Part shown: positions 24,703-32,631 of the stretch, in pieces | Layout of the letters: each line of letters starts with the position of its first letter | Numbering within the stretch: the stretch's first letter is position 1 | Assembly: GCF_001314605.1 (NCBI RefSeq) | Contig: NZ_LIHP01000018.1 | Location: 124,001 to 188,000 of the forward strand | Direction of reading: 5' to 3' | From: Marinobacter sp. HL-58 | Lineage (GTDB): Bacteria > Pseudomonadota > Gammaproteobacteria > Pseudomonadales > Oleiphilaceae | DNA length: 64,000 bases | Made by a program: the position numbers and the translations under genes | Notes under the pieces: generated by a model | Seen by the model: the letters and a program-made list of their open reading frames with translations, nothing else | Told to the model about the DNA's origin: nothing | The model's database searches: none

Positions 24703-26235
24703 GTGAGTAACACTTATAATGATCTGTGTGCAGCGCAACTGGTTGAGCTGGCACTGGAAAGACGCGAAGGCCAACTGGCCGCAAACGGTTCACTGGTGGT
24801 AAAGACCGGCGAGCGCACAGGCCGGTCCCCGATGGACCGTTACATCGTCGAGGAGCCGAGCACCTCCGACGACATCCACTGGGGCCCCATCAACCGCCCG
24901 TTTGACGCGGAAAAGTTTGATGCCCTGTGGGACCGTGTCGAAGCCTACATCGCCGAGAAAGACAGCTTTGTAAGCCACGTACACGTCGGCTCTGACCCGG
25001 AACACTACCTGCCGGTACGCATGACCACCGAAACCGCCTGGCAGAACCTGTTCGGCCAGAACCTGTTCATTCGCCCGGACAGCTTCAACCCGGCCGACAA
25101 GCAGGAATGGCAGATCCTCAATGCCGCCAACTTCGAATGTGTGCCCGAGCGTGACGGCACCAACAGCAACGGCTGCGTGATCATCAACTTTGCCAAGCGC
25201 AAGGTACTGCTGGCAGGCATGCACTACGCCGGCGAGATGAAAAAGGCCATGTTCTCCGTGCAGAACTTCCTGCTGCCGGAAAAAGACGTGCTGCCCATGC
25301 ACTGCTCCGCCAACGTGGGCGAAGATGGCGAAACCTGCCTGTTCTTCGGCCTCTCCGGCACTGGCAAGACTACCCTCTCCGCCGACCCCGATCGCTTCCT
25401 GATCGGCGACGACGAGCACGGCTGGGGTCCGGGCACCGTTTTCAACATCGAGGGCGGCTGCTACGCCAAGTGCATCGACCTGAGCCAGAAGAACGAGCCC
25501 ATCATCTGGAACGCCATCCGCTTCGGTGCCATCGTTGAAAACGTCACCATCGACCCGGAAACCCGCGAGCCGGACTACACCGACGTCTCCCTTACTGAAA
25601 ACTCCCGCTGCGCCTATCCGCTGGAGCACGTTGAGAAGCGCGTCATCGAAAACCGTGCCGGCGAGCCGTCGCATATTGTATTCCTGACCTGTGACATGAC
25701 CGGCGTACTGCCGCCCGTGTCCATCCTCAGCAAGGAAGCCGCGGCCTACCACTTCCTCAGTGGCTACACCGCACTGGTGGGCTCCACCGAAATGGGCTCC
25801 TCTTCCAAGCTGAAAGCCACCTTCTCCACCTGCTTTGGCGCGCCCTTCTTCCCGCGCCCGGCCGGCGTTTACGCCGAGCTGCTGATGAAGCGCATGGACG
25901 AGTTTGGCAGCAAGGTTTTCCTGGTCAATACCGGCTGGACCGGCGGCCCCCACGGCGTGGGTGAGCGCTTCAGCATCCCCACCACCCGTGGCATCATCGC
26001 CGCCATCCAGAATGGCGACCTGGACGACGCCGAAACCGAGCACCTGCCCACCCTCAACCTGAGCGTGCCCGTAGACGTGCCCGGCGTAGATAACAAGCTG
26101 CTGAACCCGCGCAATACCTGGGCCAGCAAGGAAGACTACGACGCCAAGGCCGCCGAACTGATCGGCCAGTTTGTTGAAAACTTCAAGAAGTTTGATGTTT
26201 CCGACGCCATCGTAGAGGCTGGCCCGAAAGCCTGA
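24703..26235 (+). CDS. pckA: Phosphoenolpyruvate carboxykinase (ATP)
   Basis: Gluconeogenic enzyme converting oxaloacetate and ATP to PEP, CO2 and ADP. The 510-residue protein has [10 protein letters not shown] near the start (with E-R-T-G preceding), the kinase P-loop [14 protein letters not shown], the metal-binding GDDEHGW, and a C-terminal [15 protein letters not shown]. The start is GTG 24703 with GAGG six bases upstream. An imperfect hairpin lies in the leader (arms at 24612-24622 and 24641-24655). It is a single gene with its own strong terminator. Confidence 0.97.
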   Translation: MSNTYNDLCAAQLVELALERREGQLAANGSLVVKTGERTGRSPMDRYIVEEPSTSDDIHWGPINRPFDAEKFDALWDRVEAYIAEKDSFVSHVHVGSDPEHYLPVRMTTETAWQNLFGQNLFIRPDSFNPADKQEWQILNAANFECVPERDGTNSNGCVIINFAKRKVLLAGMHYAGEMKKAMFSVQNFLLPEKDVLPMHCSANVGEDGETCLFFGLSGTGKTTLSADPDRFLIGDDEHGWGPGTVFNIEGGCYAKCIDLSQKNEPIIWNAIRFGAIVENVTIDPETREPDYTDVSLTENSRCAYPLEHVEKRVIENRAGEPSHIVFLTCDMTGVLPPVSILSKEAAAYHFLSGYTALVGSTEMGSSSKLKATFSTCFGAPFFPRPAGVYAELLMKRMDEFGSKVFLVNTGWTGGPHGVGERFSIPTTRGIIAAIQNGDLDDAETEHLPTLNLSVPVDVPGVDNKLLNPRNTWASKEDYDAKAAELIGQFVENFKKFDVSDAIVEAGPKA

Positions 26236-26254
26236 AGCCCGCCTTTACCGATAA

Positions 26255-26287
26255 AAGCGCCCTGCTCTTTGAGCAGGGCGCTTTTTT
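26255..26287 (+). terminator. pckA intrinsic terminator
   Basis: aagcgccctgctc-ttt-gagcagggcgctt forms a perfect 13-bp stem with a 3-nt loop, followed by T residues. It begins 19 bp after the pckA stop. Confidence 0.93.
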
Positions 26288-26401
26288 ATGGCTGCGAAAA
26301 ACATCCACGCCTTCGGTACGCCGTGGCAGGATACAGGGGTGTGGGCTAGGCTGCGGTTTGGACTGGTGCCTGGGCCCAGGCCCTCAACACTTCAGACGGA
26401 G

Positions 26402-27073
26402 ATGACATTGACTAAAACTTTCTTGCTGGATACCTGGTCTTTTTTCCGGGCAAACTTTGTTGCGATCTGCCTGATCATGGTACCGTTCACTATACCCCTC
26501 GAAATCTTCTCCTTTGTCTACTATCAGAACCTGGCTGACGATGAGGCCGGCTTGGTGTCATTCATTCCAGTGATTGCCTATGCCCTTGTGTATCCGGTAT
26601 TTGGTGCTGCAATCGTATTTTATATCGCCTCCGTCATTAACGACCGGGATTTAACCGCCAGCCAGGCCTGGGCCCTGGGCCTAAAGCACTGGCCGTCCTA
26701 TTTTGTATTAACCGTGTTGCTGATTCTCACCATTGGTTTCGGCTTTGCACTCTTTATATTGCCCGGGCTCTTCCTGGCGGCGAGGTTTGCCTTTTCCGAG
26801 TTCGATCTGTTGCTCAAGAAACAAGCCCCCTTGCAGAGCCTGAAGTCGAGCTGGGAGTCCACCAGAGAGCATTTCTGGATTCTGCTGAACGGCGGGCTGA
26901 TCATAACGCTCGTGGTCTACGCGCCCTACTTTCTGCTGGCCTCAGTTCTGAATGAGGCGGGCCTGTATGCAGACATATTGGATCCAATCGTAGGCATTAT
27001 CGAGTCGGTGTTAATGGTTTTGTATACCATCTATGCCTTCCGTGTTTATGACTATGCGCTCAGGCAATCATAA
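26402..27073 (+). CDS. YciC-family multi-pass membrane protein
   Basis: A 223-residue inner-membrane protein with about five hydrophobic segments (ANFVAICLIMVPFTIPLEIF, VIAYALVYPVFGAAIVFYIA, YFVLTVLLILTIGFGFALFI, GGLIITLVVYAPYFLLASVL, ESVLMVLYTIYAF). The arrangement and segments such as FSEFDLLLKKQAPLQSLKSS fit the YciC/UPF0259 group, whose role is unknown. ATG 26402 directly follows GGAG; TTG 26408 would have better spacing, so the true start may be two codons later. The CPBP protease gene starts one base after its stop, suggesting a two-gene unit. Confidence 0.65.
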   Translation: MTLTKTFLLDTWSFFRANFVAICLIMVPFTIPLEIFSFVYYQNLADDEAGLVSFIPVIAYALVYPVFGAAIVFYIASVINDRDLTASQAWALGLKHWPSYFVLTVLLILTIGFGFALFILPGLFLAARFAFSEFDLLLKKQAPLQSLKSSWESTREHFWILLNGGLIITLVVYAPYFLLASVLNEAGLYADILDPIVGIIESVLMVLYTIYAFRVYDYALRQS

Positions 27074-27074
27074 G

Positions 27075-27599
27075 ATGGCAGGATACCTTCGAAACAACCT
27101 TGGTCAGGGTTTATTGACCTCACCTTTCAAGGCCCCACTGAAGGCCTGGGCACTGGTGCCGGTGCTGGCAATTGTATCGGTGTCTGTTGGCTTTGAGGCG
27201 GGGTTATTGAAGGTCGGATGGCTGGATTCGAAAATTGCGCCCGTGTTACCCCTTATATTGTTTGTGTTCCCCTCGTTGCTTGAGGAAGCCTTCTTCAGGG
27301 GCATTCTCATACCGCGGGACATATTGGAGTCCGGTGTCCACGCGGCTGCCCGGGCTATCGGAACCAGTACGGTAGCGTTCGTGGTATGGCATCCGGTCAA
27401 CGCGCTGGCGTTTAATCCTACTGCTATTTCTCTGTTCCTGGACCCCTGGTTTCTGGTTATCGTGTGCGCTCTGGGAGCCACCTGTGGCTATAGTTACGTC
27501 ATTTCCCGGTCCATCTGGGTTCCCGTGATCATTCATTGGGTTACGGTGATGGTTTGGGTGCTTTTTCTTGGCGGCAGAAACCTTGCCCTGGAGTTCTAA
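27075..27599 (+). CDS. CPBP-family intramembrane glutamic endopeptidase
   Basis: Membrane protease of the CAAX-like/Abi (CPBP) family. The 174-residue protein has several TM segments and the three CPBP motifs: EEAFFRG ([18 protein letters not shown]), a histidine in [11 protein letters not shown], and a C-terminal IIHWVTV. ATG 27075 starts one base after the YciC-like stop; ATG 27054 inside that gene is also possible. The substrate is unknown. The 3' end overlaps the open frame of the truncated acetyltransferase that follows. Confidence 0.8.
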   Translation: MAGYLRNNLGQGLLTSPFKAPLKAWALVPVLAIVSVSVGFEAGLLKVGWLDSKIAPVLPLILFVFPSLLEEAFFRGILIPRDILESGVHAAARAIGTSTVAFVVWHPVNALAFNPTAISLFLDPWFLVIVCALGATCGYSYVISRSIWVPVIIHWVTVMVWVLFLGGRNLALEF

Positions 27600-27936
27600 C
27601 CATCTGGCGAGTGCAGGGTTGGCGGCCTTGGAAGACGGGCAGGTTGTCGGCGGGCTCGCAGCCTATGCACTCAGGAAATTCGAACAGGAGCGCAGCGAGA
27701 TCTATATTTACGATCTCGCTGTGTCTGTAGAACACCGGCGAAAGGGTATTGCGACATCTCTGATACAGGAACTACAGACTATAGGGGCGGATTGCGGTGC
27801 TTATGTCATCTTTGTTCAGGCCGATACCGGGCCTGAAGATGAGGCAGCAATTGCCTTATATTCAAAGCTCGGAATCAGGGAGAATGTGCTGCATTTTGAT
27901 ATTCCCGTACGCGGCCGTGACGGGTGCGGGCAATAA
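27568..27936 (+). CDS. GNAT acetyltransferase related to AAC(3)-I, N-terminally truncated
   Basis: The 122-residue frame matches from memory the middle and C-terminal part of AAC(3)-I-type aminoglycoside acetyltransferases: [39 protein letters not shown] (acetyl-CoA-binding R/Q-x-x-G-x-A loop as RRKGIA) and [14 protein letters not shown]. Full-length members have roughly 50 more N-terminal residues, which are absent; the upstream DNA encodes the intact end of the CPBP gene in another frame. There is no ATG, only TTG starts, and no Shine-Dalgarno. Likely a relic or a shortened protein; resistance activity should not be assumed. Confidence 0.55.
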   Translation: MAAETLPWSSNHLASAGLAALEDGQVVGGLAAYALRKFEQERSEIYIYDLAVSVEHRRKGIATSLIQELQTIGADCGAYVIFVQADTGPEDEAAIALYSKLGIRENVLHFDIPVRGRDGCGQ

Positions 27937-27938
27937 TA

Positions 27939-28499
27939 ATGAATCAGTTGATTGAATTTGAAACCCGACGCCTCCGCCTGCGCCAGTGGCGAGAGGCGGA
28001 CAAGGAGCCGTTTGCCGCGCTTAACGCGGACCCCGAGGTGATGGAATATTTTCCTGCAACGCTGGGTCGAAGCGAGAGCAACGCAATGGCGGAAAAGTGC
28101 AGGGCATTGATTGCCGAGCGCGGCTGGGGCTTCTGGGCAACGGAGTTACTGGCCACTGGTGAATTTATCGGCTTTGTGGGCCTGCACCGGCCTGCCCACC
28201 ATTTCCCCTTTGCCCCCTGCGTGGAGATTGGCTGGCGGCTGGCAAGACCCTATTGGGGCCTGGGCTATGCAACGGAAGCCGCCCTGGGTGCGCTTGCGGT
28301 CGGGTTCGAGCAACTCGGGCTGGCAGAAATTGTGTCCTTCACTTATGTTGGCAATGGCCGGTCGCGGGCGGTGATGGAGCGTCTGGGCATGAAGCCCGAT
28401 AACAATACCTTTGACCATCCGGGTTTGGCGGAGGGACATCGGCTGCGTGAACATTGCCTTTACCGTTTGCCCCGGGAGCTATGGTGCCCATCTCATTAA
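27939..28499 (+). CDS. RimJ/RimL-type GNAT N-acetyltransferase
   Basis: A 186-residue acetyltransferase of the acetyltransf_3 group: opening ETRRLRLRQWREADKEPFA, central EIGWRLARPYWGLGYATEA (acetyl-CoA-binding R-x-x-G-x-A region as YWGLGYATEA), and SFTYVGNGRSRAVMERLGM. The substrate cannot be assigned; RimJ/RimL relatives modify ribosomal proteins, but many acetylate small molecules. ATG 27939 lies two bases after the stop of the truncated acetyltransferase and has only a weak Shine-Dalgarno; an upstream GTG/TTG extension is unlikely. Confidence 0.85.
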   Translation: MNQLIEFETRRLRLRQWREADKEPFAALNADPEVMEYFPATLGRSESNAMAEKCRALIAERGWGFWATELLATGEFIGFVGLHRPAHHFPFAPCVEIGWRLARPYWGLGYATEAALGALAVGFEQLGLAEIVSFTYVGNGRSRAVMERLGMKPDNNTFDHPGLAEGHRLREHCLYRLPRELWCPSH

Positions 28500-28519
28500 T
28501 CTGTTTTAAATGCCAAGGC

Positions 28520-28696
28520 TCACCACTGCTCCCTGTCCTCGGCGCTTTCCTCGGCTTCAACTTCCGCCTTCCTGGCCTGGATTTTCTTCATTTTTTCCTT
28601 TGAAATTGGCATTTTGCCGCTGTCGCGAAGCATGAAAAGCCCGCCAAGCACCAGGGCGATGGCCCCGAGCAGAAATACCCATCCTATCGTTGGCAT
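28520..28696 (-). CDS. Small single-pass membrane protein (DUF2897-like)
   Basis: A 58-residue reading frame too short for most ORF cut-offs. It starts MPTIGWVFLLGAIALVLGGL, giving one TM segment, followed by FMLRDSGKMPISKEKMKKIQ and a charged coiled-coil-like tail ending EESAEDREQW. ATG 28696 has a clear GGGAG eight bases upstream. Layout resembles the small DUF2897 membrane proteins; function unknown. It lies alone on the minus strand between two plus-strand genes. Confidence 0.7.
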   Translation of the reverse strand: MPTIGWVFLLGAIALVLGGLFMLRDSGKMPISKEKMKKIQARKAEVEAEESAEDREQW

Positions 28697-28724
28697 AACC
28701 GTGACTCCCTGACTGGATTGGTTT

Positions 28725-28763
28725 CCTTTATAGTGGACCAGACACCTTGAGCCCTACAACCAG
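28725..28763 (+). repeat. Short dispersed repeat, copy 1
   Basis: Shares tagtggacc and ctacaacca blocks, at nearly the same spacing, with a sequence at 30921-30958. The middle part differs. It lies just upstream of the DNA glycosylase gene. Confidence 0.4.
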
Positions 28764-28780
28764 ATTTCGGATATTACGGT

Positions 28781-29449
28781 ATGTCCTTTTCCCGGATTTA
28801 CAATCAGGCGGCCGCCCGCAAGGGTGGAGATGTTGCTTTGCGCTCACTTCTGCCCCGGGTTGCAGAACCCGGGGAACTGGAGGCCATGGGCGACGACCGT
28901 TACCTCTCCGAGGTTACCCGCTGCGTGTTCAAGGCCGGCTTTGTATGGCGGGTGATCGAGAACAAATGGCCGGGGTTTGAAGAAGCGTTCAAGGGCTTCG
29001 TGCCGCTGTACTGGCAGCAGGTACCGCCGGAAGTGCTGGAGGAACTGGCCGGGGACGAGCGCATTGTGCGGAATATGCAGAAAATCCGCACGGTACCGGA
29101 GAATGCCCGCATGATCGTGGATGGTGCCCGGGAACACGGCGGTTTCGGGGCGTTTCTGGCCCAGTGGCCGTCGGAGGATCAGGTGGGGCTGCTGATGTGG
29201 CTCAAGCGCAATGGCGCGCGTCTGGGCGGCAACACGGCCCAGTATTTCCTTCGCCGGGTAGGCTGGGACGGGTTTATCCTGTCTTCGGATGTGGCCGCCG
29301 GGTTGCACCGGGAAGAGCGGCTGGATGCCTCACCGGGCAGCAAGAAAGCCCTGGTTCAGGCCCAGGCGGCCTTTAACGACTGGCACCGGGAAACCGGCCT
29401 GCCCTACAGCCACCTGTCACGGATTCTGTCCTATTCAGTGGGGGACTGA
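28781..29449 (+). CDS. DNA-3-methyladenine glycosylase I (Tag family)
   Basis: Predicted to excise 3-methyladenine. The 222-residue protein matches the adenine-glycosylase (Tag) family core: RCVFKAGFVWRVIENKWPGF with EEAFKGF, and the helix-hairpin-helix-like middle (RNMQKIRTVPENARMIV). The later LGGNTAQYFLRRVGWDGFIL corresponds to the family's C-terminal region. The zinc-binding Cys/His ends of E. coli Tag (Cys near the N-terminus, His-x3-Cys near the C-terminus) are not evident, so this is a divergent branch. ATG 28781 has no strong Shine-Dalgarno; it appears to be a single gene. Confidence 0.8.
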   Translation: MSFSRIYNQAAARKGGDVALRSLLPRVAEPGELEAMGDDRYLSEVTRCVFKAGFVWRVIENKWPGFEEAFKGFVPLYWQQVPPEVLEELAGDERIVRNMQKIRTVPENARMIVDGAREHGGFGAFLAQWPSEDQVGLLMWLKRNGARLGGNTAQYFLRRVGWDGFILSSDVAAGLHREERLDASPGSKKALVQAQAAFNDWHRETGLPYSHLSRILSYSVGD

Positions 29450-29451
29450 CA

Positions 29452-30183
29452 TCATTCGCCAAGGAGCAGTTCCTTGGCTTCGTTGATGCGGGCGGCAAAG
29501 TAGTTGCTGCCACCCCGGTCCGGGTGCAGTTTCTGCATCATGCGGCGGTGGGCCTGGATGATGTCGTGGCGGGTGGCATCGGGCTCCACCCCCAGGATAT
29601 CCCGAGCTTCGTTTTCCGAGAGCGCACCGCCACGGTAACTCGCCTGGCTTTCCCCGCTGCTGCCGTCACCTGTGCCGGGGTCATCCGCGCGCCAGGAGTC
29701 GCCAAATCGTCGATCCAGATAGGTTTCCAGCAGCCGGGCAGAATCGTCGTCATTCTGTCTGCAATATTGCAGCAGCTCGATAAACTCGTCCTCGCCCAGA
29801 TCCGCCAGCGCCCGCCCCGCCATGGGCCCTTTCAGGATCTCGCCGGTCATGTCGCCGGAGTCGTGGTCCAATGTCATGTCGAGAATTTCGCTGGTCACAT
29901 GGGACTGGCTGCCGGTTCGAGCCTGGGCACCGTCCCCTCCCGCACCACCTCTCATGGCTCCGCCCAGCAGGGCCGGCAAAAAGCGACGTAACAGGGGAAA
30001 CAGGAACCCCAGCAGGGCAAACAGGAAGTGCAGACGGCCTGTCAGTGCCATGACCACCACCATCAGGATGGCGGAAAACACCACCAGTTTGATAATGGCC
30101 GGTTTGCGCTGGCTGGCCGGTTGGCTGCGTAGCCAGAACCACGCAACAACCGCGAGAATAATGACAAGAAACGTTAATGGCAC
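29452..30183 (-). CDS. Membrane-anchored J-domain (DnaJ-like) protein
   Basis: A 243-residue protein with one or two N-terminal TM segments (PLTFLVIILAVVAWFWL and IIKLVVFSAILMVVVMAL), a hydrophobic stretch rich in Leu/Phe, an acidic middle (YCRQNDDDSARLLETYLDRR), and a C-terminal J-domain (ARDILGVEPDATRHDIIQA, then MMQKLHPDRGGSNYFAARIN) with the HPD motif that stimulates DnaK. The start is GTG 30183, nine bases after the upstream gene's stop. Its role is probably recruitment of DnaK to the membrane (inference). Confidence 0.85.
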   Translation of the reverse strand: MPLTFLVIILAVVAWFWLRSQPASQRKPAIIKLVVFSAILMVVVMALTGRLHFLFALLGFLFPLLRRFLPALLGGAMRGGAGGDGAQARTGSQSHVTSEILDMTLDHDSGDMTGEILKGPMAGRALADLGEDEFIELLQYCRQNDDDSARLLETYLDRRFGDSWRADDPGTGDGSSGESQASYRGGALSENEARDILGVEPDATRHDIIQAHRRMMQKLHPDRGGSNYFAARINEAKELLLGE

Positions 30184-30191
30184 AGTGGCGT

Positions 30192-30893
30192 TTACCTGAT
30201 TTGCTGGGTCAGTCGCTTTACTTCCGGGGAGCTGCGGCTGGAAAAATCCTGCAAGGCCTTGGCACCCCCGGATGCATAGACCGCAACGGCCGCCATAAGA
30301 TCCTTCAGTATTTTAGGACTGTTGCGGTCAAACGGTGCATAGGCGCCACCAGAGAGTTTGCTGACCTGCTGAAACACTGCCCTGGCATGGGCATCACCGC
30401 CTTCATGAAACATGAACACCGGGGTTCTGAGCATGCCCAGTTCGCCGGCGGTATGGCAGAGTTCGTCCACCGGCTCTTCACAACAATCGCCAATAAACAC
30501 CACCGCCTTCACCGGCTGGGCACGGGTTTCCCTGACGGCATGGGCCAGCACCCGGCTGATCTGTGTGCGTCCGCCCAGGCAGGAAACTCCGTTCATCAGG
30601 TTCAGCAGTTGCCCGGTTTCAGTGACAAACGCCGTGGATTTGAACTCGCGAAAGCCCCGGTAGTAACAAAGCTGTATGGCCAGGCCACCGAGATCCCGGG
30701 TGGCCAGAAACAGCTCACTTTGCAGGTCACAGGCCTGGTTCCAGGTGGCTTCCCGGCTGGCGGTGGCGTCCAGGGCAAAGATCAGCCGCCCCTGCCCGCC
30801 CCCTTTCTGCGGCATCTTCTGCACCTGGTGAATAAACTGGTCGATCGACTGTTTATCCGAGCGGGTGCTGACTGGTTTGTCACTCTTTGGCAT
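30192..30893 (-). CDS. VWA-like domain protein
   Basis: A 233-residue soluble protein. The core resembles a von Willebrand factor A fold: LIFALDATASREATW carries a D-x-T-x-S MIDAS-like motif, followed by Rossmann-like strands (KAVVFIGDCCEEPVDEL and TPVFMFHEGGDA) and GGRTQISRVLAHA. ATG 30893 is preferred; an upstream TTG is in frame. The membrane J-domain gene starts nine bases after the stop, so the two probably function together. The function is unknown. Confidence 0.7.
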   Translation of the reverse strand: MPKSDKPVSTRSDKQSIDQFIHQVQKMPQKGGGQGRLIFALDATASREATWNQACDLQSELFLATRDLGGLAIQLCYYRGFREFKSTAFVTETGQLLNLMNGVSCLGGRTQISRVLAHAVRETRAQPVKAVVFIGDCCEEPVDELCHTAGELGMLRTPVFMFHEGGDAHARAVFQQVSKLSGGAYAPFDRNSPKILKDLMAAVAVYASGGAKALQDFSSRSSPEVKRLTQQIR

Positions 30894-30920
30894 AGGTTCT
30901 GATACCCCGAACAAAGGTAC

Positions 30921-30958
30921 CTTTAATAGTGGACCGGCGGCTTCGCTCCTACAACCAC
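30921..30958 (+). repeat. Short dispersed repeat, copy 2 (REP-like)
   Basis: Carries tagtggacc and ctacaacca in common with 28725-28763. The centre ggcggcttcgctcctaca resembles the REP sequences of Pseudomonas by eye. It lies in the 235-bp gap before the PEP-CTERM gene, which is otherwise AT-rich and holds no gene. Confidence 0.4.
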
Positions 30959-31128
30959 TCGTACTGCGATATGCGCGGTCTTCGTGTGTCAGAATAATTT
31001 ACACGTAACCTTAGGCTTTGGATTCCAATTAAACCCATGTATTTGTTTTCCATAAATATTTGCGGTCATGGCCCGCAACCTGCTGATTGTTATATAACGT
31101 TTAATCTAAAGGGGTAAGGAAAAACAAT

Positions 31129-31746
31129 ATGATGACCATTAATCGCCTCGCCGCTCTGGGTATTCTTGGCGCCAGCCTTGCAATTGTCACCCCCGCAAGC
31201 GCTAATTTGATCGAAAACGGAAGCTTCGAAGATCCTAACGTTACTACTGGTACATGGGAATTCTTCAATGCAGATGATGTGGATGGCTGGAACGGCAGCA
31301 ACATCGAAATCTGGGAGAGCGGTTTCAATGGCGTAAATGCCTATGAAGGCAGCCAGTTTGCCGAGCTAAACGCCCACCCGGATATGGATGGCCCATTTGG
31401 CATTTACCAGGAAATTAACACCGTCGTGGGGCAGAACTACAATCTGAGTTTTGCTTACCGCGCCCGTCAGAACAATTCCGAGAGTTTTATGCTGTCATTA
31501 ATTTCCGACAGCATCAGCACAGACTGGACGCTGACGGACCACGTGACGGGCGAGTGGAGCTTGTTCAACGGCATGTTTGAGGCCACATCTACGACAACCA
31601 CCGTTAAGTTCACCTCGGTAAGCCCTGATGGCACCATCGGCAACTTCCTGGATGACGTTAAAGTGACCGCTCAAGTCCCTGAACCTGGCACGCTGGCTCT
31701 GATGGGGCTTGGGTTGCTGGGTCTGACTTTCCGTCGCCGCCAGTAA
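31129..31746 (+). CDS. PEP-CTERM sorting-domain exported protein
   Basis: A 205-residue extracellular protein with a signal peptide (about residues 8-25, cleavage after ASA), a beta-sandwich-like body starting NLIENGSFEDPNVTTGTWEF (DUF642/carbohydrate-binding-like opening), and the C-terminal PEP-CTERM tag: VPEPGTLALMGLGLLGL followed by RRRQ. Such proteins are processed by an exosortase and are associated with exopolysaccharide or biofilm matrix. ATG 31129 has AAGGA eight bases upstream. No exosortase gene is in the window. It is monocistronic with its own terminator. Confidence 0.93.
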   Translation: MMTINRLAALGILGASLAIVTPASANLIENGSFEDPNVTTGTWEFFNADDVDGWNGSNIEIWESGFNGVNAYEGSQFAELNAHPDMDGPFGIYQEINTVVGQNYNLSFAYRARQNNSESFMLSLISDSISTDWTLTDHVTGEWSLFNGMFEATSTTTTVKFTSVSPDGTIGNFLDDVKVTAQVPEPGTLALMGLGLLGLTFRRRQ

Positions 31747-31779
31747 TCATTGCCTGGAAACCTGTGCATATCTAAAGGA

Positions 31780-31810
31780 GCCTCGCGATGCATATCGCGG
31801 GGCTTTTTTT
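31780..31810 (+). terminator. Terminator after the PEP-CTERM gene
   Basis: gcctcgcgat-gcat-atcgcggggc forms a 10-bp stem with a G-U pair and is followed by TTTTTTT. It begins 33 bp after the stop codon. Confidence 0.9.
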
Positions 31811-31869
31811 GCTAAAGACGTTGGCCAATGGCACGATAAGCACTCCCTCAGGATGCACTGGAATGCACC

Positions 31870-32607
31870 ATGAATCCGACGATTGAACTTCTCAAGTCAC
31901 ACCGCTCGATCCGCAAGTTCCAGGACTGGAAAATTCGTCGCGATCTTTTTGAGGATCTGATTCGAGCAGGCCAGAGCGCCGCTACATCCAGTCATGTTCA
32001 GGCTTATTCCATTATCCATGTTGTCAGCTCGAAAAATCGGAAAGCTCTGGTAGAGCTGAGCGGCGGCCAGCATTATGTAGCAAAGTGCTCGGATTTTCTG
32101 GTGTTCTGTGCGGATATGAAGCGGGCAATGGATGCCGCCGAACGAGCCGGTACCGAGGTGGTTCGGGGTATGACCGAGCAATTACTGGTTGCCAGTATCG
32201 ATACGGCACTGGTTGCCCAAAATATTGCTACAGCGGCGGAATCCGAGGGATTGGGCGTGTGTTACATTGGTGGCATACGCAACAATCCTGCTGAAGTGAG
32301 CGAGCTGCTGCGCCTGCCGGACCACGTCTACCCGGTGTTCGGCATGTGCCTGGGCTATCCGGATCAGAACCCCGAGATAAAACCCCGTCTGCCCCTGGCG
32401 TCGATTCTCAAGGAAGATTACTACCAGGATGAGCAGGATGCGGAGCTGGTGGCGGAGTTCGATGCCACCATGCACACCTATTATCAGGCCCGCACTGGTG
32501 GCAACAAGGACACCAACTGGTCGGAACAACTCAAGCCGCTGTTCACCTCCAAACTGCGCCCGCACATGCGGGATTTCCTGCGCGGCAAGGGCTTCGAGAT
32601 GAAGTAA
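31870..32607 (+). CDS. nfsA: Oxygen-insensitive NADPH nitroreductase NfsA-like
   Basis: FMN-dependent enzyme reducing nitroaromatics, quinones and similar compounds by two-electron steps. The 245-residue protein carries the NfsA-type opening LLKSHRSIRKFQDW, TSSHVQAYSIIHV, the long conserved segment EQLLVASIDTALVAQNIATA, EGLGVCYIGGIRNNP, and GMCLGYPDQNPEIKPRLPL. Length matches NfsA. ATG 31870 has a GGAA-type sequence upstream. It is convergent with the TRAP permease gene. Confidence 0.88.
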   Translation: MNPTIELLKSHRSIRKFQDWKIRRDLFEDLIRAGQSAATSSHVQAYSIIHVVSSKNRKALVELSGGQHYVAKCSDFLVFCADMKRAMDAAERAGTEVVRGMTEQLLVASIDTALVAQNIATAAESEGLGVCYIGGIRNNPAEVSELLRLPDHVYPVFGMCLGYPDQNPEIKPRLPLASILKEDYYQDEQDAELVAEFDATMHTYYQARTGGNKDTNWSEQLKPLFTSKLRPHMRDFLRGKGFEMK

Positions 32608-32631
32608 TGCCTTCGCTTACACGCGTCAGGC

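Noticed and set aside
24790-26043. A 417-residue open frame on the minus strand
   Set aside because: Antisense to pckA; Gly/Ala/Val-rich with no recognisable domain.
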